From Selaginella moellendorffii (Eukaryota; Streptophyta; Lycopodiopsida; Selaginellales; Selaginellaceae), in NCBI RefSeq assembly GCF_000143415.4, contig NW_003314290.1:1398476-1462475 (forward strand): a stretch of DNA of 64,000 bases, written 5' to 3'. Under the pieces are notes generated by a model. The model searched no databases. It was not told where the DNA came from and saw only the letters and a list, made by a program, of their open reading frames with translations. Below, piece by piece: positions 1-11,055 of the stretch; the first letter of the stretch is position 1, and the number at the start of each line of letters is the position of its first letter. The position numbers and the translations under genes are program-made.

Positions 1-2025
1 AAAAAGAAGAGGTCTTCAGTTTTTTTGGAGAACGGCAGGTGCTACTCTCGCGCACAGCTCCGTTTTGTTGATTGTTGCTCGAGTTAGTTCTGATAGATTT
101 GGGATGTTATTTCCTTTAGGTGATACATTCACGAGCATTTTGCTTGCTAGTCGATGATACTTTGTGTTCTTTAAGTTATCTTTGGTAAGTTGTTCGGCAT
201 ACTATCTGCCATCTTCAGTAGTTAAGTTTCATCATTGAGTTTCCTTGATGATATACTTGCTATTGAATTTTGTTGCATGGCCAAACGTGATGATCTTGGT
301 GGTTCCTATACTATACTATTAGTTTATCGGATGATAACTTACTTGGAATACTTTTGTGTTCTAATCTAAGATATACTCATTGATAATTAAATCTCTAAGA
401 TATCATTGTCTATGACTTTGATATTGTCCATCTATTAATCTTTGATTTTGGGCCCCGAGAGATCAAATAGTTGATGCTCTCAATCCAAGTGTGGGTGGCA
501 CTACCTACTTGGATACCAGGCGTGGCTCAACAGAACCTTGCTCTAAGCCCATGGCTAGAGCACCCAAATGCGGAAGGCAGGGAGAGTACCTTTAAGGCCC
601 GCGTAGGGTCACAGTGTTTTGAAATGTTGTCCCAAAGTCCCAATCTGTGGAAAGGAAGAGGAGTAACCCTCTTGTGTGGTGACCAAGGACACAGTCACAC
701 AGTGAGGAAATCCTAGAGGACCATGAGACTTAGCAGTCAGGCCTGTGGGCCTTGATACAGTGGCAGTGTTGGCGAATATGACCATGGAAAGAAAGGGACT
801 TGGTGTGGACTGGAAAGGAGGTATTGGGGAAGGCTATTCCCCATATCTGTGGGCATCCTAAGGATGGTAAGGAGTGGATCTGAGATGACCACTTATGGAC
901 AGATGGCCCAGTCTTGAAGATATAGGATTGCAATGCCGGTGGTGTTAGACCATTGATGTGACCAAGGTGAATGGGCATGGCTTAGCTTAATGGGCTGATA
1001 TGTTGGTGGTACCTTAGGGTGTTCATCATGAGATCGGACACGTGGAGCACTTGGACCAAGTGCAAAGGTTAAGTGGCATGGATGCCTTTCTCAGGGCAAG
1101 CAGGCCCCAAGTCCTGAATTGGACTTATGGAGGGTGTGAATAAAACTCCTCCAAGTGGTTGAAGGTATAGTTAAGTGACTAAAGTAGAATGGAAAAATTA
1201 ATTGCTTACAGCTCAATTCTTTTCTAGAAAACCTTGTTATTACTCCTTTTAAGTTATGGGATTCTTGATGAACATTGTGATTTGATATGTATAAGTGGTT
1301 CTTTGTTCAATGGAAAGGATTACAAATTTGGCATAATATTCAATAAGCTAATCCTCCAAAACTTGTATATATACAACAATTAAAGTCACAAATCCATTAA
1401 TACCTTTTTTTGATATTCCTATTAGCCCATCAACAAAAGAAATTAACTACCTTGTATCCTTCTAAGAAGAGGCAATGATGTAAAGTCCATATATATGGCT
1501 ATGAGCATATTGATATTTTAATAGTTTTAATTTAGATTATTCTCTCTTATATAAAAGCTAGGGTTTTTAAGTTAATTGAATGTGCACATTTCTATATTCC
1601 ATGTATTTATAATTTAAATTTATAATTCTTTATTTATTTTTTAATTAAAATAAAATTGTAATTTAGAAAAATTAATTTCCTAGCCACTAGCACTAGCCCT
1701 AGGAACTCTAACTCCAGTGAGCTAGGGTCATCCTCTCAACTTGATTGAAGCACCATTACTAAATATTAAATAATATTTATTATTGTCTTAATAATACTTT
1801 AGAAAAAATTAACAACATGAAAAATCAAATATTGCTTTTTCAATAGTAAATTATTTTAATATTTTTAGCTATAAATGAATTTTTTTAAAGAAATCTTATT
1901 TAAATCTTACTCATATTAGCGCATTTTACAACACCTCGATGCCAGTCCGTCCAACTTGCGATGGCTACTTGTTTCTTTCAGATTTGTCCTGATCGGTTTC
2001 ACAGTTAAAAGCGATTCTGCAGTGC
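1..2025. other. Gene-free region, probably decayed repeat
   Basis: I see no gene here. Reading frames are short and match no family I recognise. Bases 1-1200 have mixed composition and read like non-coding retroelement or repeat DNA. Bases 1200-1920 are strongly AT-rich. The 3' end of the minus-strand LSF1 gene lies just beyond the right edge. Confidence 0.5.
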
Positions 2026-4656
2026 TTAAAGATTACCTTTGCTCTTGGGAGCAAATTTGGACGGGCACACTGAAAATGCAAGCCGCCGCGCGGCAAATGC
2101 GAGAGTGAAACGCTCCTCTTCTGTGAGCAATCTCTCAATCACTTTAACCGTTATGAGGTCCTTGAAAAAGAAACATGTAAGAAAAACTTGAAAGAAGGAA
2201 TGGACAAAGCACCTGTGGCATTGGCGAATGGATCACACCCTCGGGTGTCGTTGACGCTCGACCACCAACAAACAAGACGTTGTTTACGTTTCCCCATCTG
2301 TCCATCTCAGTTGGGAGACTGTTGGAGTGCCTCCACTGTCCGCCAACGATGAACTTGTATTGATACCTGCGAAGTTTTGATGATCGATCATGGTTCTATA
2401 TGAGATTCCGAGATCCATGACACATACTTCCCCTGTGGGACTCGAAGATCAACAATATACTTTGGCCCACTCGCGTGCGTAGCCTTTATAGGCTCGTTCC
2501 ATCCGCCACCTTTAAAATCCCCCACGATCAAAACCTCTTCCCCCTGGGCTTCAAAAGATTACGTTTCACTCAATGGCTGAATGGTGGCTATACGTACCTC
2601 TTTGCAACCATGGTTCCACACAAACTGAACAGCGTGAGTAGGAGGTCCATCGTGGTTTCGTTTCTCCACCATGGCGATCAAATCCCAGGTGGCCCATACC
2701 AATGCTGGCCTGTAGCAACGAGCAAAGAAAGCATGAGTTTTAACGCCATCAGGCTTGAGAGACTCACCTGTCTGGACCACAGAGATGAAGGTTCGTGACG
2801 AAATCGACGGCACTCTGAAGCGGAACGTCTTGTATCCAATGCAAATAGGCAATGACACAAGCGGGAGCTCTATCCATGCCGCTCGTGCATGTAACGTATA
2901 CGTGATGTCCGGCTCTCAAAAGCCGGTACAGAATTCCCACTGCGAGTGGGAGCTTTCTTCTCAGGTCGACGGTGTCGACGTCTCTGAAACGAAGGAAAAC
3001 GGATAACTTTGCTCCGACACACTAGAAAGTAAAGTGCGTGCCTGATTGGACAATGTGCCAGGACCATTCCGTTTGCTTGAGCAGCTTCTGTAATAGAGCT
3101 CTTGTCAATGCCCCAGTTGAGTTGCTCGCTCTCGGATTGTAAGTTGAGAATTGCAGTGATACCCTGTGCAAGACAAAAGCAAGTTAACCAAGACCTGGAG
3201 ATTGTCAAAGCTTGAAGCATACCATTTGTTTGAGCTGTTGCATTTCTGCTCCATTTTGTAAACAAGATCCCACGACGATGTGCTCTGTCATCTGGAAACA
3301 AATAACGTTCGGAAAAAAATGAAAGACAATAAAGTAGAAACGCCATACCTTCGTGTAGCGAAGACCAAAACGATGGCTGTAAGTCAAGTCCTTTGAAGCT
3401 CTCAGCTGAGCGCTTGTAAACTCCTGAAGTTGAAAGTTGCCGTGCGACCACTCCACTTGTCCGTCCAGGTCTTCGTCCGTGCTGTACCTAGCTATGACCT
3501 CAAACGACGCTTCCAAGTTGTGCCATATATCTAGCTCGGCTCTCTCGGACCGTTCATTCTCGTCGTCATCGTCATCTTCATCGTCGACACCCGTAAAGAA
3601 GATCGCGAGCTGCCTGATCCCTTTGGGAAGCAAGAACCTCCAAGCGTATGTAACGAATCCCACATTTCCACCACCATACTCGTCGGCACTCTCAGGTTGA
3701 TTGGGAGAAGCGAAGCCGCTGTTATTCCAAGTTGCCGATCCCACTGCCCCGTAGTTGAATGTATTCTCTAGCTTGGATTCCAGTATGAGCGCCTGGATGT
3801 GTGATGGAAACAGCGATCTCTCTAGGACCAGTGTCACTTCTCCACTCCGGGTTTTCATCGTGTTCCTGGAAGTTACACGTTTAGAGTATAGCAGAACATT
3901 GTCAAGAGATCAATCAACTATCATATCCAGAAGAACATCCAGATAGAAGTCCATTGTCAAGAGATCAATCAACTATCACATCTAGAAGAACATCCAGATG
4001 GAGTATAGCTGTCAAGAGATCAATCAACTATCACGTAGTTAGAAGAAGAAGAAATAGAAATCCAGAAGCTCATGAAGAAACTAAAGGAGAAGAAGGTGGT
4101 GGAAGAAAGACGTACAATACCCGGCCAAAATCATCCACATTCCACACAGCATCGCCAAACAAGACCTTCTTGAGCACGTCGCCTACCATGATCAGCCGGG
4201 AATTCTCCGCATTGCCCTGGAATCACGAGAAAAAACCATGTAAATTTTCCTTTCTCTTCTTCAAGCCAAGAAGAAAAAAGAGGAAGAGGAAAGAACTACC
4301 TATGGAGAGCTAACCTGCTTGGCGAGAGCATCCACGAACACCTTGCCACTGAGCGTCTGCGCGAATCGAATGCCCAGCGGCTTGTGGATTGTCACCAGAT
4401 ACTCGTTGAGATTCATCTTGAATGCGTTGCGCGCACCGACGAGCGGCGAATCCTCCCGCTGCTGCGCCCTGGCGGATAATCCCCGCCGCCGCCGCCACCG
4501 CCACCGCCGCCGCTCCGCCACAATCGAGCGATGATCGCCCCTGGCGCCGGCGAGACGGACCTTGCGCGGCAAGAAATCGCCCCAGCCGGCAGCACCGATC
4601 ATGGATCGATGATCCAGTGCTGCGCACGCCATCGCCGTAGCTCCAGCTTCCATCAT
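2026..4656 (-). CDS. LSF1: LSF1-like plastid phosphoglucan phosphatase homologue (PDZ-like, dual-specificity phosphatase, CBM48)
   Basis: This is a multi-exon gene with all the LSF1 parts in order. The N-terminus is basic and transit-like, followed by a PDZ-like segment (EYLVTIHKPLGIRFAQ, exon 4656-4315). Next comes a dual-specificity phosphatase domain with the loop VTCTSGMDRAPAC, so the catalytic Cys and Arg are both present. A CBM48 glycogen-binding domain follows (VWATWDLIAMV, then VLIVGDF), and the C-terminus is conserved (VKVIERLLTEEERF...FAPKSKGNL). In Arabidopsis, LSF1 binds starch granules and is thought to act as a scaffold for degradation enzymes rather than as an active phosphatase; that role is transferred by homology. 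The start at 4656 has a second Met directly behind it. The junction between the PDZ exon (ends near 4120) and the next exon (starts near 3865) is off by one base with GT-AG sites. That intron carries a tandem repeat. The gene is divergent from the one at 4759. Confidence 0.88.
3901..4033. repeat. Tandem repeat of about 55 bp in an LSF1 intron
   Basis: The motif GTCAAGAGATCAATCAACTA recurs at 3901, 3956 and 4011, giving a 55-bp period with an AGAAGAACATCCAGA segment inside each unit. It lies in the LSF1 intron downstream of the PDZ exon and makes that intron much longer than its neighbours. Confidence 0.9.
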
Positions 4657-4675
4657 GGAATATTTTGTGTGCGTG

Positions 4676-4706
<31 letters not shown>

Positions 4707-4758
4707 TGGGGCATATATTAAGCTAGGCTAGGGCGAGGAAGAAGTAGAGCTCTTGGCG
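4657..4758. promoter_or_regulatory. Compact bidirectional promoter with (GA)n tract
   Basis: Only 102 bp separate the start codons of LSF1 (minus) and the gene at 4759 (plus). The interval holds a (GA)n tract at about 4675-4701 and a TATA-like CATATATTAA at about 4712-4721, placed plausibly for the plus-strand gene. Confidence 0.6.
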
Positions 4759-5756
4759 ATGGCGTCCGCGAGGCCGCATTACGGCGCTGGAGCGCTCCAG
4801 CGGTCGGGAATGCTATCCAAGGAGCAGCTGTTTCGCCTCTTCCTCGAATTCGCGCATCTCGTCGACAAGCCCGGTTTGTGTGATTTCTTTCTGGGAAGAA
4901 TGTAGCTGCTAGATCGCTCTTGATTTCTCGAATTCGTTGCATTCATAGAACTCCGAGTGATTCACCATCTCTAGCTTCAAATCTCTCGAATTTCTTTCCT
5001 ATCACTTCTTTGGATCTCTTACAATTCTTTGCACTATTGCAGAAGTAAAAAAGCGAATCTCGGACGCAGTACAAGCAAGACAGGCAAGTTCTTCCTCCTT
5101 TTTCCCTGGACTTAACACAGACTTTAGGAAGCAGTGGGGGTGACGACTGAGATCCAGGAAGAAATCTTTCTGCGAATGGGTGTTGGTAAGCAAAACATCT
5201 CTCACAAGAGCAGCAGTGCTTTAATTTCTTCTTTGCAGAGCCAAAGTTTGGGATTGCATCGCTGGGGAAAGTGAACACAGTTTACAAGGACGACCGAGAA
5301 CTCATGCTCAAGTTCTACGAGTTCGTTGCCAGGTATGAAATGCCAGTCGCAAGTTTCTGATCCACCAGCCGCTCGCATCGCAGAGAAGAGATGGCGTGTG
5401 ACGAGGCGGAGCTCGGAAGAGATGCATTTCAGCAAAAGATGCAGCAGTTCACAAAATCTCAAGAACAGGTTAAGCTTGGTCTTGTTAAAAGGATTGCAAC
5501 TCAAACACTCTCTTTGTATCGCTCTAGCAACTCAAGTTATTACAGCAGCTTCGAAATCTTTCTCTAGACAGGCAGCAAGCCTTCTTCCAAGACGTAAGTC
5601 CATTCCTTTTATAAATACCGGTCTAATCTTTTCTTGTTTATTTTGTTGTTGTAGCTACAAGCTCGAATGCAGTATCTTCACAAGCAAGGAGCTCCCAGCA
5701 TGAGCACGAGAGACATCCAAGATTTTCACCAGCAGTTCCTCATGCGCAGTAACTAA
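4759..5756 (+). CDS. Conserved plant protein of unknown function (about 190 aa)
   Basis: Seven short exons join in frame to a small soluble protein. It begins MASARPHYGAGALQRSG, continues through LSKEQLFRLFLEFAHLVDKP, a segment TTEIQEEIFLRMG, then PKFGIASLGKVNTVYKDDREL. It ends in a Gln-rich, probably coiled-coil stretch (FQQKMQQFTKSQEQ, QLKLLQQLRNLSLD) and a tail ending FLMRSN. It has no signal peptide or membrane segment. I believe close homologues occur in other plants but I cannot name a function. The second intron uses a GC donor (CAG/GCAAGT at 5084). The gene is divergent from LSF1 and tail-to-tail with the gene ending at 5882, 125 bp away. Confidence 0.75.
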
Positions 5757-5881
5757 ACACTGAGGTAAGATCTTTGGTCGCTTCGTTCGATCTGATCAGC
5801 ATTCCTGTCAATCCTAGCAGCGTGATTACCGTGATTCTTCTGTGTAGGGCTTCACTCTCGATTTTATTCACAAAAACGTTG

Positions 5882-6717
5882 TCAGTTTGACGTTGCTTTT
5901 CTTTTCCTCTTCTTGGTCTTGTGTTCCTTGCTCTTGCTCTTTTTCCGCTTGCGATCCTTGCTATCCTTCTTTGAAGATCCACCATCGTCTTCGGACTCAG
6001 TCGCCTTCGCCTTGGCCTTTGTCCATGCGTCCGCCACCTTGTCCGGCAACCGAGGCCCGATGAGCCGATCTTCCCAATCTTCCTTTGTTCTCGACACCTC
6101 GGACGCATTCGTCGACGTCGTGGCCATCGTCTCTGCTGGATACGGGCCAGTGTCATCCATTCGTGATCCAACCGAGCCCCTCCCTCGTTTGATCCTCGTG
6201 TTTAGAAACTCCTCCACTTCGTCGTCCCGGAGATCGTTGGAGCACGCTGCCTGTGGATCGATCGAGTTCTCCACCGCTCCTTCCTCTTCTTCGTTCATCT
6301 GTCTAGCTCTCGAAGACGATCGGGGAGACTGATGCCGCCGCCTCCTGTCCAGATTGAGCTCCGCAGTTCTTCGTCTCCACATCTCGTTGATCTCTACAAT
6401 TCGATTTGCTGCGAAGGAGAATGATAGAATAAGCGTTACGGTTTGTAGAAGAAAAAAGAATGAAAAAATCAAAGGTCAAAGGAAAAAATTTGGACAATCC
6501 AAGCAAGGCTAGAGGGATCAGTATCAACACAGAGGAGACATCACTTACATTGCTCAACGCTACGCATTGTCGCCTGGAGGAACTGTGGATTAGGCCTCAC
6601 GCGGACGGTGGGCTTGGCAAGGTAGACATGGACGCCTTCCTTGTCCGCCCGCCGCCGCAGCAGCGCCGCCTCCTCCATGATCATCTTCGCGAGCCGCCTC
6701 TCCGTCTCCTCATCCAT
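5882..6717 (-). CDS. Lys-rich nuclear protein, splicing-associated type
   Basis: There are two coding exons. The first runs MDEETERRLAKMIMEEAAL to RPNPQFLQATMRSVEQ. The second (from about 6412) runs SNRIVEINEMWRRR to the stop at 5882. The body is acidic and polar (DDEVEEFLNTRIKRGRG; WEDRLIGPRLPDKV). The C-terminus is a dense basic run with several nuclear localisation motifs (KDRKRKKSKSK, KTKKRKRK). I recognise the layout as a plant family sometimes annotated as pre-mRNA-splicing related, but no catalytic domain is visible, so the function is inferred only weakly. The start lies 94 bp from the divergent exonuclease gene. Confidence 0.75.
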
Positions 6718-6811
6718 CCCTCTCTCTCTCTCCGCTCCGCGTCCTCAAAACCCTAGCTCCAAAGAGCCCTAAAAACCATTTGACTCACACAGTACCATAT
6801 ACTCGTGAGTC
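6718..6811. promoter_or_regulatory. Very short divergent promoter
   Basis: Just 94 bp separate the two divergent start codons (6717 minus, 6812 plus). The interval contains a CT-rich tract, a telo-box-like AAACCCTAG at 6747-6755, a second CCCTAAAAA and a TATA-like CCATATACTC near 6796. Confidence 0.55.
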
Positions 6812-9800
6812 ATGCCTTTGGTTTGGGTGCCCGTTGGCGGCAAATCGGCGATTGCAGCTCGAAATCGCCCCCCAGCTGCCATCGCTGCTGCCGCCGCTGT
6901 GCCTGGATCGCCGCGGGATAGGAAATGGAAGTTTTTGGAGGATTTGAGCGCGCCAGTGCCGAGTTTCTTGGAGAATCTCAAGCTCGTCTGTGCCGCTGGT
7001 ACGATTTCAATGCATTCATCGTGGTATACGATCAAGCACAAAAAAAATTTCCTCCGCGCTATTCGGTTTTCCCGAAGTTCTTCATCGTTCTCTTGCGATA
7101 AGCAAACCAGTTTTCTCAATTTTTTGTGCCCTGCATCTTTTTTTCCTGTTTCCCAGGAAAAAAATCTTCATAAGAAAATCTTCTCTTTTTTTTCTCGTTC
7201 TCTCTGACTTTTTTTCTTGCTAGTTCTTCATCGTTTCTCTTGATCGACTAAAAAGGTGATAAATGTTTTTCGCTTTTTGTGCCTGTTTCTTTGCCTGTCT
7301 TTTGCTTTCCCAGGGAATAAATCTTTTTTTTTTTCTTGCTACTTCTCATACTTTTTCCTCGTTTGATGTCCCAGGAACAGGAAAGAAGTTTCACGTAATC
7401 CGCCGCGAGCTGACCAAGGCACTGGAGAACTCCCCAGCGCCGGGGCCATGCACATTCATCGCGCGCTGCATCGACGCGCTACTCCGCCTCGAGGATCCAT
7501 CCGACCAGACCCTCGGTCACCTCATCACTCGCTCGCTCGACGAGCTGGATGAATCCTTCAAGTCGGACTCGCAAGACATCTCCTGCTCCAAAAGAGTAGC
7601 CGCCAAGCTCGTCAAGTCGGCCATGTCCGGCGATCTCACGCTTGACGAGCGATTGCTCGTGAGGCTGGTGACCACTTTCGGAGTGGAGTTATCTGATCTT
7701 GCCGAGTCCGATCAAGACGAAGAACACGACTGCTCTTGCATGGACGAGAAAAAAGAAAGTTCCATCAGCGAAGCGAGAAAGCTGGGCGAGAACCTTGTGC
7801 TTAAGCTGGTGAAGGGGCGATCTTACAACAGCGCGGTGGCTCTCCTCAAGAGCTTTGGGCTGGAGGAATGCACGGGGCGAGAGTTTCTCGTCACCATGGT
7901 ACGTGATAACCAGGTGGACTTGGCGGGGCAATGGGCCTGGCACTTGGGGCCCGAGAGCTGCCGCTTCCTCGTCCAGCATTGCACAGACAGGAAGCTCTTC
8001 AAGATGGCGTACAGGCTTGTCGACCGCTATGGCATGCATGACGAGTTTCCAGAGGCGTATCACCTTTACAAACGCAGGTATTGGAAAGTTTTTGCTCGTT
8101 TTTCTCGTTTTGAGAGTCGGACTTTGCAGCTCGCTCAGGAAACTTGTCTCCAAAGGCCTGTGGGTTTTTGCGGAGAGCATTGCTAGTTCGGACCGTGTTC
8201 TACAGGAATACCTGGTAAGTAATGTGTTTTTTGTTCTCTTTTTGCTGAAACATATGCGTGCTGCACAGATTTCTTTGGCACTGGGAAGGAAACAACACAA
8301 TCGAGCTGCGCAACTTTGCGAGCTGTTCCACCTCGACGATCTCGACTTATCTTCAAGTTAAGCATGCCTGTTTTCTTATTGTTTTCTCGATCTTGTTTTC
8401 AATCTTGTTCTGGTATTTACAACGAAAGTTACGTGCAGTCACAATTGAAATACTAGAAGAAGATCCGGTTGGCGACTACATTCAGCTCGAGAGCATCGTC
8501 GACTTGGACAGAGTCGTATGGGTTGATGATGCCGAAGGCACGAAGCTCGTCACCAAGCATCTAATCGAAGCTGAGGCGATTGGAATCGACTGCGAGTGGA
8601 AACCAGTGAGCACCAAAGGCGAGCAAGCTAAGGTTTGATCTTAGTTTATCTTTCTCAAGCTTCTTTCACTGTTTTCTTTTCAGGTATCCATCTTACAAAT
8701 GGCCAGCAAGGAAGACGCCTTCGTGCTCGATTTACTCGGACTGTCCGTCACAGCACCCCAAGCTTTAAATCTTTGCATCAGCACCCTTTTCCAATCAGAG
8801 GAAATCATAAAGCTCGGTACGTCTCCATCGCTTTTTCTAAGTGTTTCTCTTTCTCTCGCTTCACTCACAGGCTATGCCGTACACAATGACTTGGAGATGC
8901 TAGCAGAGTCGTTTCCGGAAGTGGACGGTTTCAGGTCTTGTAAAACGATAATTGACCTGCAAGTTTTTCCTGACAAGCTTTCGGCGGGAGGACTCTCTGG
9001 ACTAACGAAGGTAATAAATTGCAAGAATCGATTTTTTTCCCTTTCCATTCACTCAGCATCAGCTTTATGTGTATGAAGTTGACGATGGGAGGCCATCTTG
9101 ACAAAGACGTGCGTATGACTGATTGGAACCGGCGTCCACTCTGCAAAGAACAGGCAAGTATTTTTCCATTTTTCTTATAAACTTCGATCGAAAAGCTAAG
9201 CCTGATCGTGGTTCCAGTTGCATTACGCAGCATTGGATGCAGCGATTCTACCCTTGATCCACGAGAGCTTGTGTTCGTCGCACTGCCTAAAGGATCAAGG
9301 ACGCAGCCGAGCCAAATCATGGAAATATGTAAGTTAATCTTTGCTTGTTGCTCATGCTCCATTGGTCACCTTTCGCTACCAGAGATTCAAAGCTACAGTC
9401 GATTCCTCGAGAGCAGCAGTGGTCAGTAGTACTGTTTTGTTCTTTCCTGTTTGTTTTCTCCAACCTTTTGCTCGTGATTTTGTCTCTACAGGATCAAGTG
9501 AAGAACGAGCTCCAAGAGCTAGCTCTCGCGGCTGGATTGCCGCGGCCGATTTACAACACTGTTTTCTCAGGGCCGGATCACTCCAGGAAGTTCTCCTCCA
9601 CCGTCACTGTTGCTGGCCGGATCATCCAAGGAGGCCCCGCGAGCAAAAAAAAAGACTCGGAAGTCTCGGCAGCGAAAGTGGCGATCGCGTTAATTCACGA
9701 AGGTATGATCTTCTTCTCTTCTTCTTCTTTCGCGATTGTCTATAACTTGGTTTGACCACAGGAATTCTTACCACTGATGAAAGTGTAGTAACTAGTCAAA

Positions 9801-9827
9801 TAGAAAATTCCAACGGCTGCGATTGAG
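6812..9827 (+). CDS. MUT-7-like DEDDy 3'-5' exonuclease with C-terminal dsRNA-binding domain
   Basis: Twelve exons join in frame to about 680 aa. The N-terminal half is a helical region (MPLVWVPVGGKS; KKFHVIRRELTKALE) like plant MUT-7-type proteins. The exonuclease domain is at roughly residues 390-560. Its motifs are complete: Exo I IGIDCEWKP (Asp and Glu), Exo II AVHNDLEML (Asp) and Exo III LHYAALDAAIL (Tyr and Asp), which makes it DEDDy class. The last two exons encode a segment that looks like a dsRNA-binding domain (KNELQELALAAGLPRPIY; FSGPDHSRKF; GGPASKKKDSEVSAAKVAI). Every junction from Exo III to this domain keeps frame. The intron after CKEQ uses a GC donor (9154). The first intron is unusually long (about 376 bp) and T-rich. 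Likely role is 3' trimming of structured RNA; the substrate is unknown. Confidence 0.85.
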
Positions 9828-9902
9828 ACTGGGAAAGTTAAAAGGTAGAGATACCACTACTATTGGCTTTACTCTTTTTTTTCCCTCCTATAGCAGTGCG
9901 CG

Positions 9903-10996
9903 ATGGTTTCTTCTTCTTCTCCCTCCCAATCTCCCACTCGCGATCGCGAGGCTTGCTCCCGGAATGACGATTTCGATCCAAATCGCTACGTCGAGAGCTC
10001 CGGCCTGAGAATTGCGCTCGCGTCGGGGCTCAAGATCGTGGCGTGCTTCGTCGTCATGGCGATCACCACGGCTATCTGGACTGGCGTGATGCTGCTGCTC
10101 CTCCCCTGGCCCTACGAGAGGATCAAGCAGGGAAATCTCTATGGCCACATCACTGGGAGGATCCTGGTAGGCAGGGAGCACGAATATTTCATCGTGATTT
10201 TGTGTGGATTTCGTCTTCTCCCAGCTCTGGATTCTTGGAAACCCTATCAAGATCACTGGCGCCGAGCACGCCAATGCCAAGGCGATCTACATTTGCAATC
10301 ACGCGTCGCCGCTGGACATCTTCCTCGTGATGTGGCTCACGCCGCTGGGGACCGTCGGGATCGCCAAGAAAGAGGTGAGAATCGCGATTTCCTGATCGAT
10401 CAATCGATTATCGCTCTCTTTGTGGTAGATTATCTGGTACCCGCTCTTCGGCCAGCTCTACGTGCTCGCCAATCACCTGCGAATCGACCGCTCCAATCCC
10501 AATGCCGCGATTCGCTCCATCAACGAGGTGAGGATCAATCGATTTGGCGATGATTCAGTCACGATTCGTCGCAATCTCTTCTCCCAGGTCGCCAAATCCG
10601 TGACGAAGAAAGACCTATCGCTCATAATCTTCCCCGAGGGGACGCGATCGGCCAGTGGCCGACTCCTTCCATTCAAGAAAGTAAGCTTTACACGGAAGAA
10701 CACACACAGTACCGTACGGTGTGGCTTACTCTCGTTCTCTTTTATCTTCTCTTCCACAGGGAGTTGTTCACATTGCCTTGCAAACAAAGCGTCCCATTGT
10801 TCCAATCGTGATCACGGGCACCCACCGCGCCTGGCACAAGGATAGCCTCAAGATCCGCCCAGCTCCACTGACAGTGAAGTTCCTTCCTCCAATCGAGACG
10901 CAGGAATGGCTTCCAGAGAAGGCCGATTCATACCTGGAGATGCTGCGCTGCCTCTACGTCGATAACTTGCCCGAGTGCCAAAGGCCACTGAACTGA
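9903..10996 (+). CDS. 1-acyl-sn-glycerol-3-phosphate acyltransferase (PlsC family)
   Basis: Five exons encode about 290 aa. A hydrophobic anchor near residues 45-70 (IVACFVVMAITTAIWTG) precedes the PlsC domain. The acyltransferase motif is NHASPLD (HX4D), followed by the FPEGTRSASG phosphate-binding block and the VPIVITGTHRAW region. The enzyme adds an acyl chain at sn-2 of lysophosphatidic acid to give phosphatidic acid. The N-terminus is Ser-rich and polar (MVSSSSPSQSPTRDRE); it could be a weak plastid signal, but I cannot decide plastid versus ER. The start sits 75 bp after the stop of the exonuclease gene on the same strand. Confidence 0.87.
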
Positions 10997-11055
10997 GCGT
11001 TTCTACTCGACCGTACAAGGTATAGTAAGGGAAAGAGGATGCTCTGTTCTTAGGG

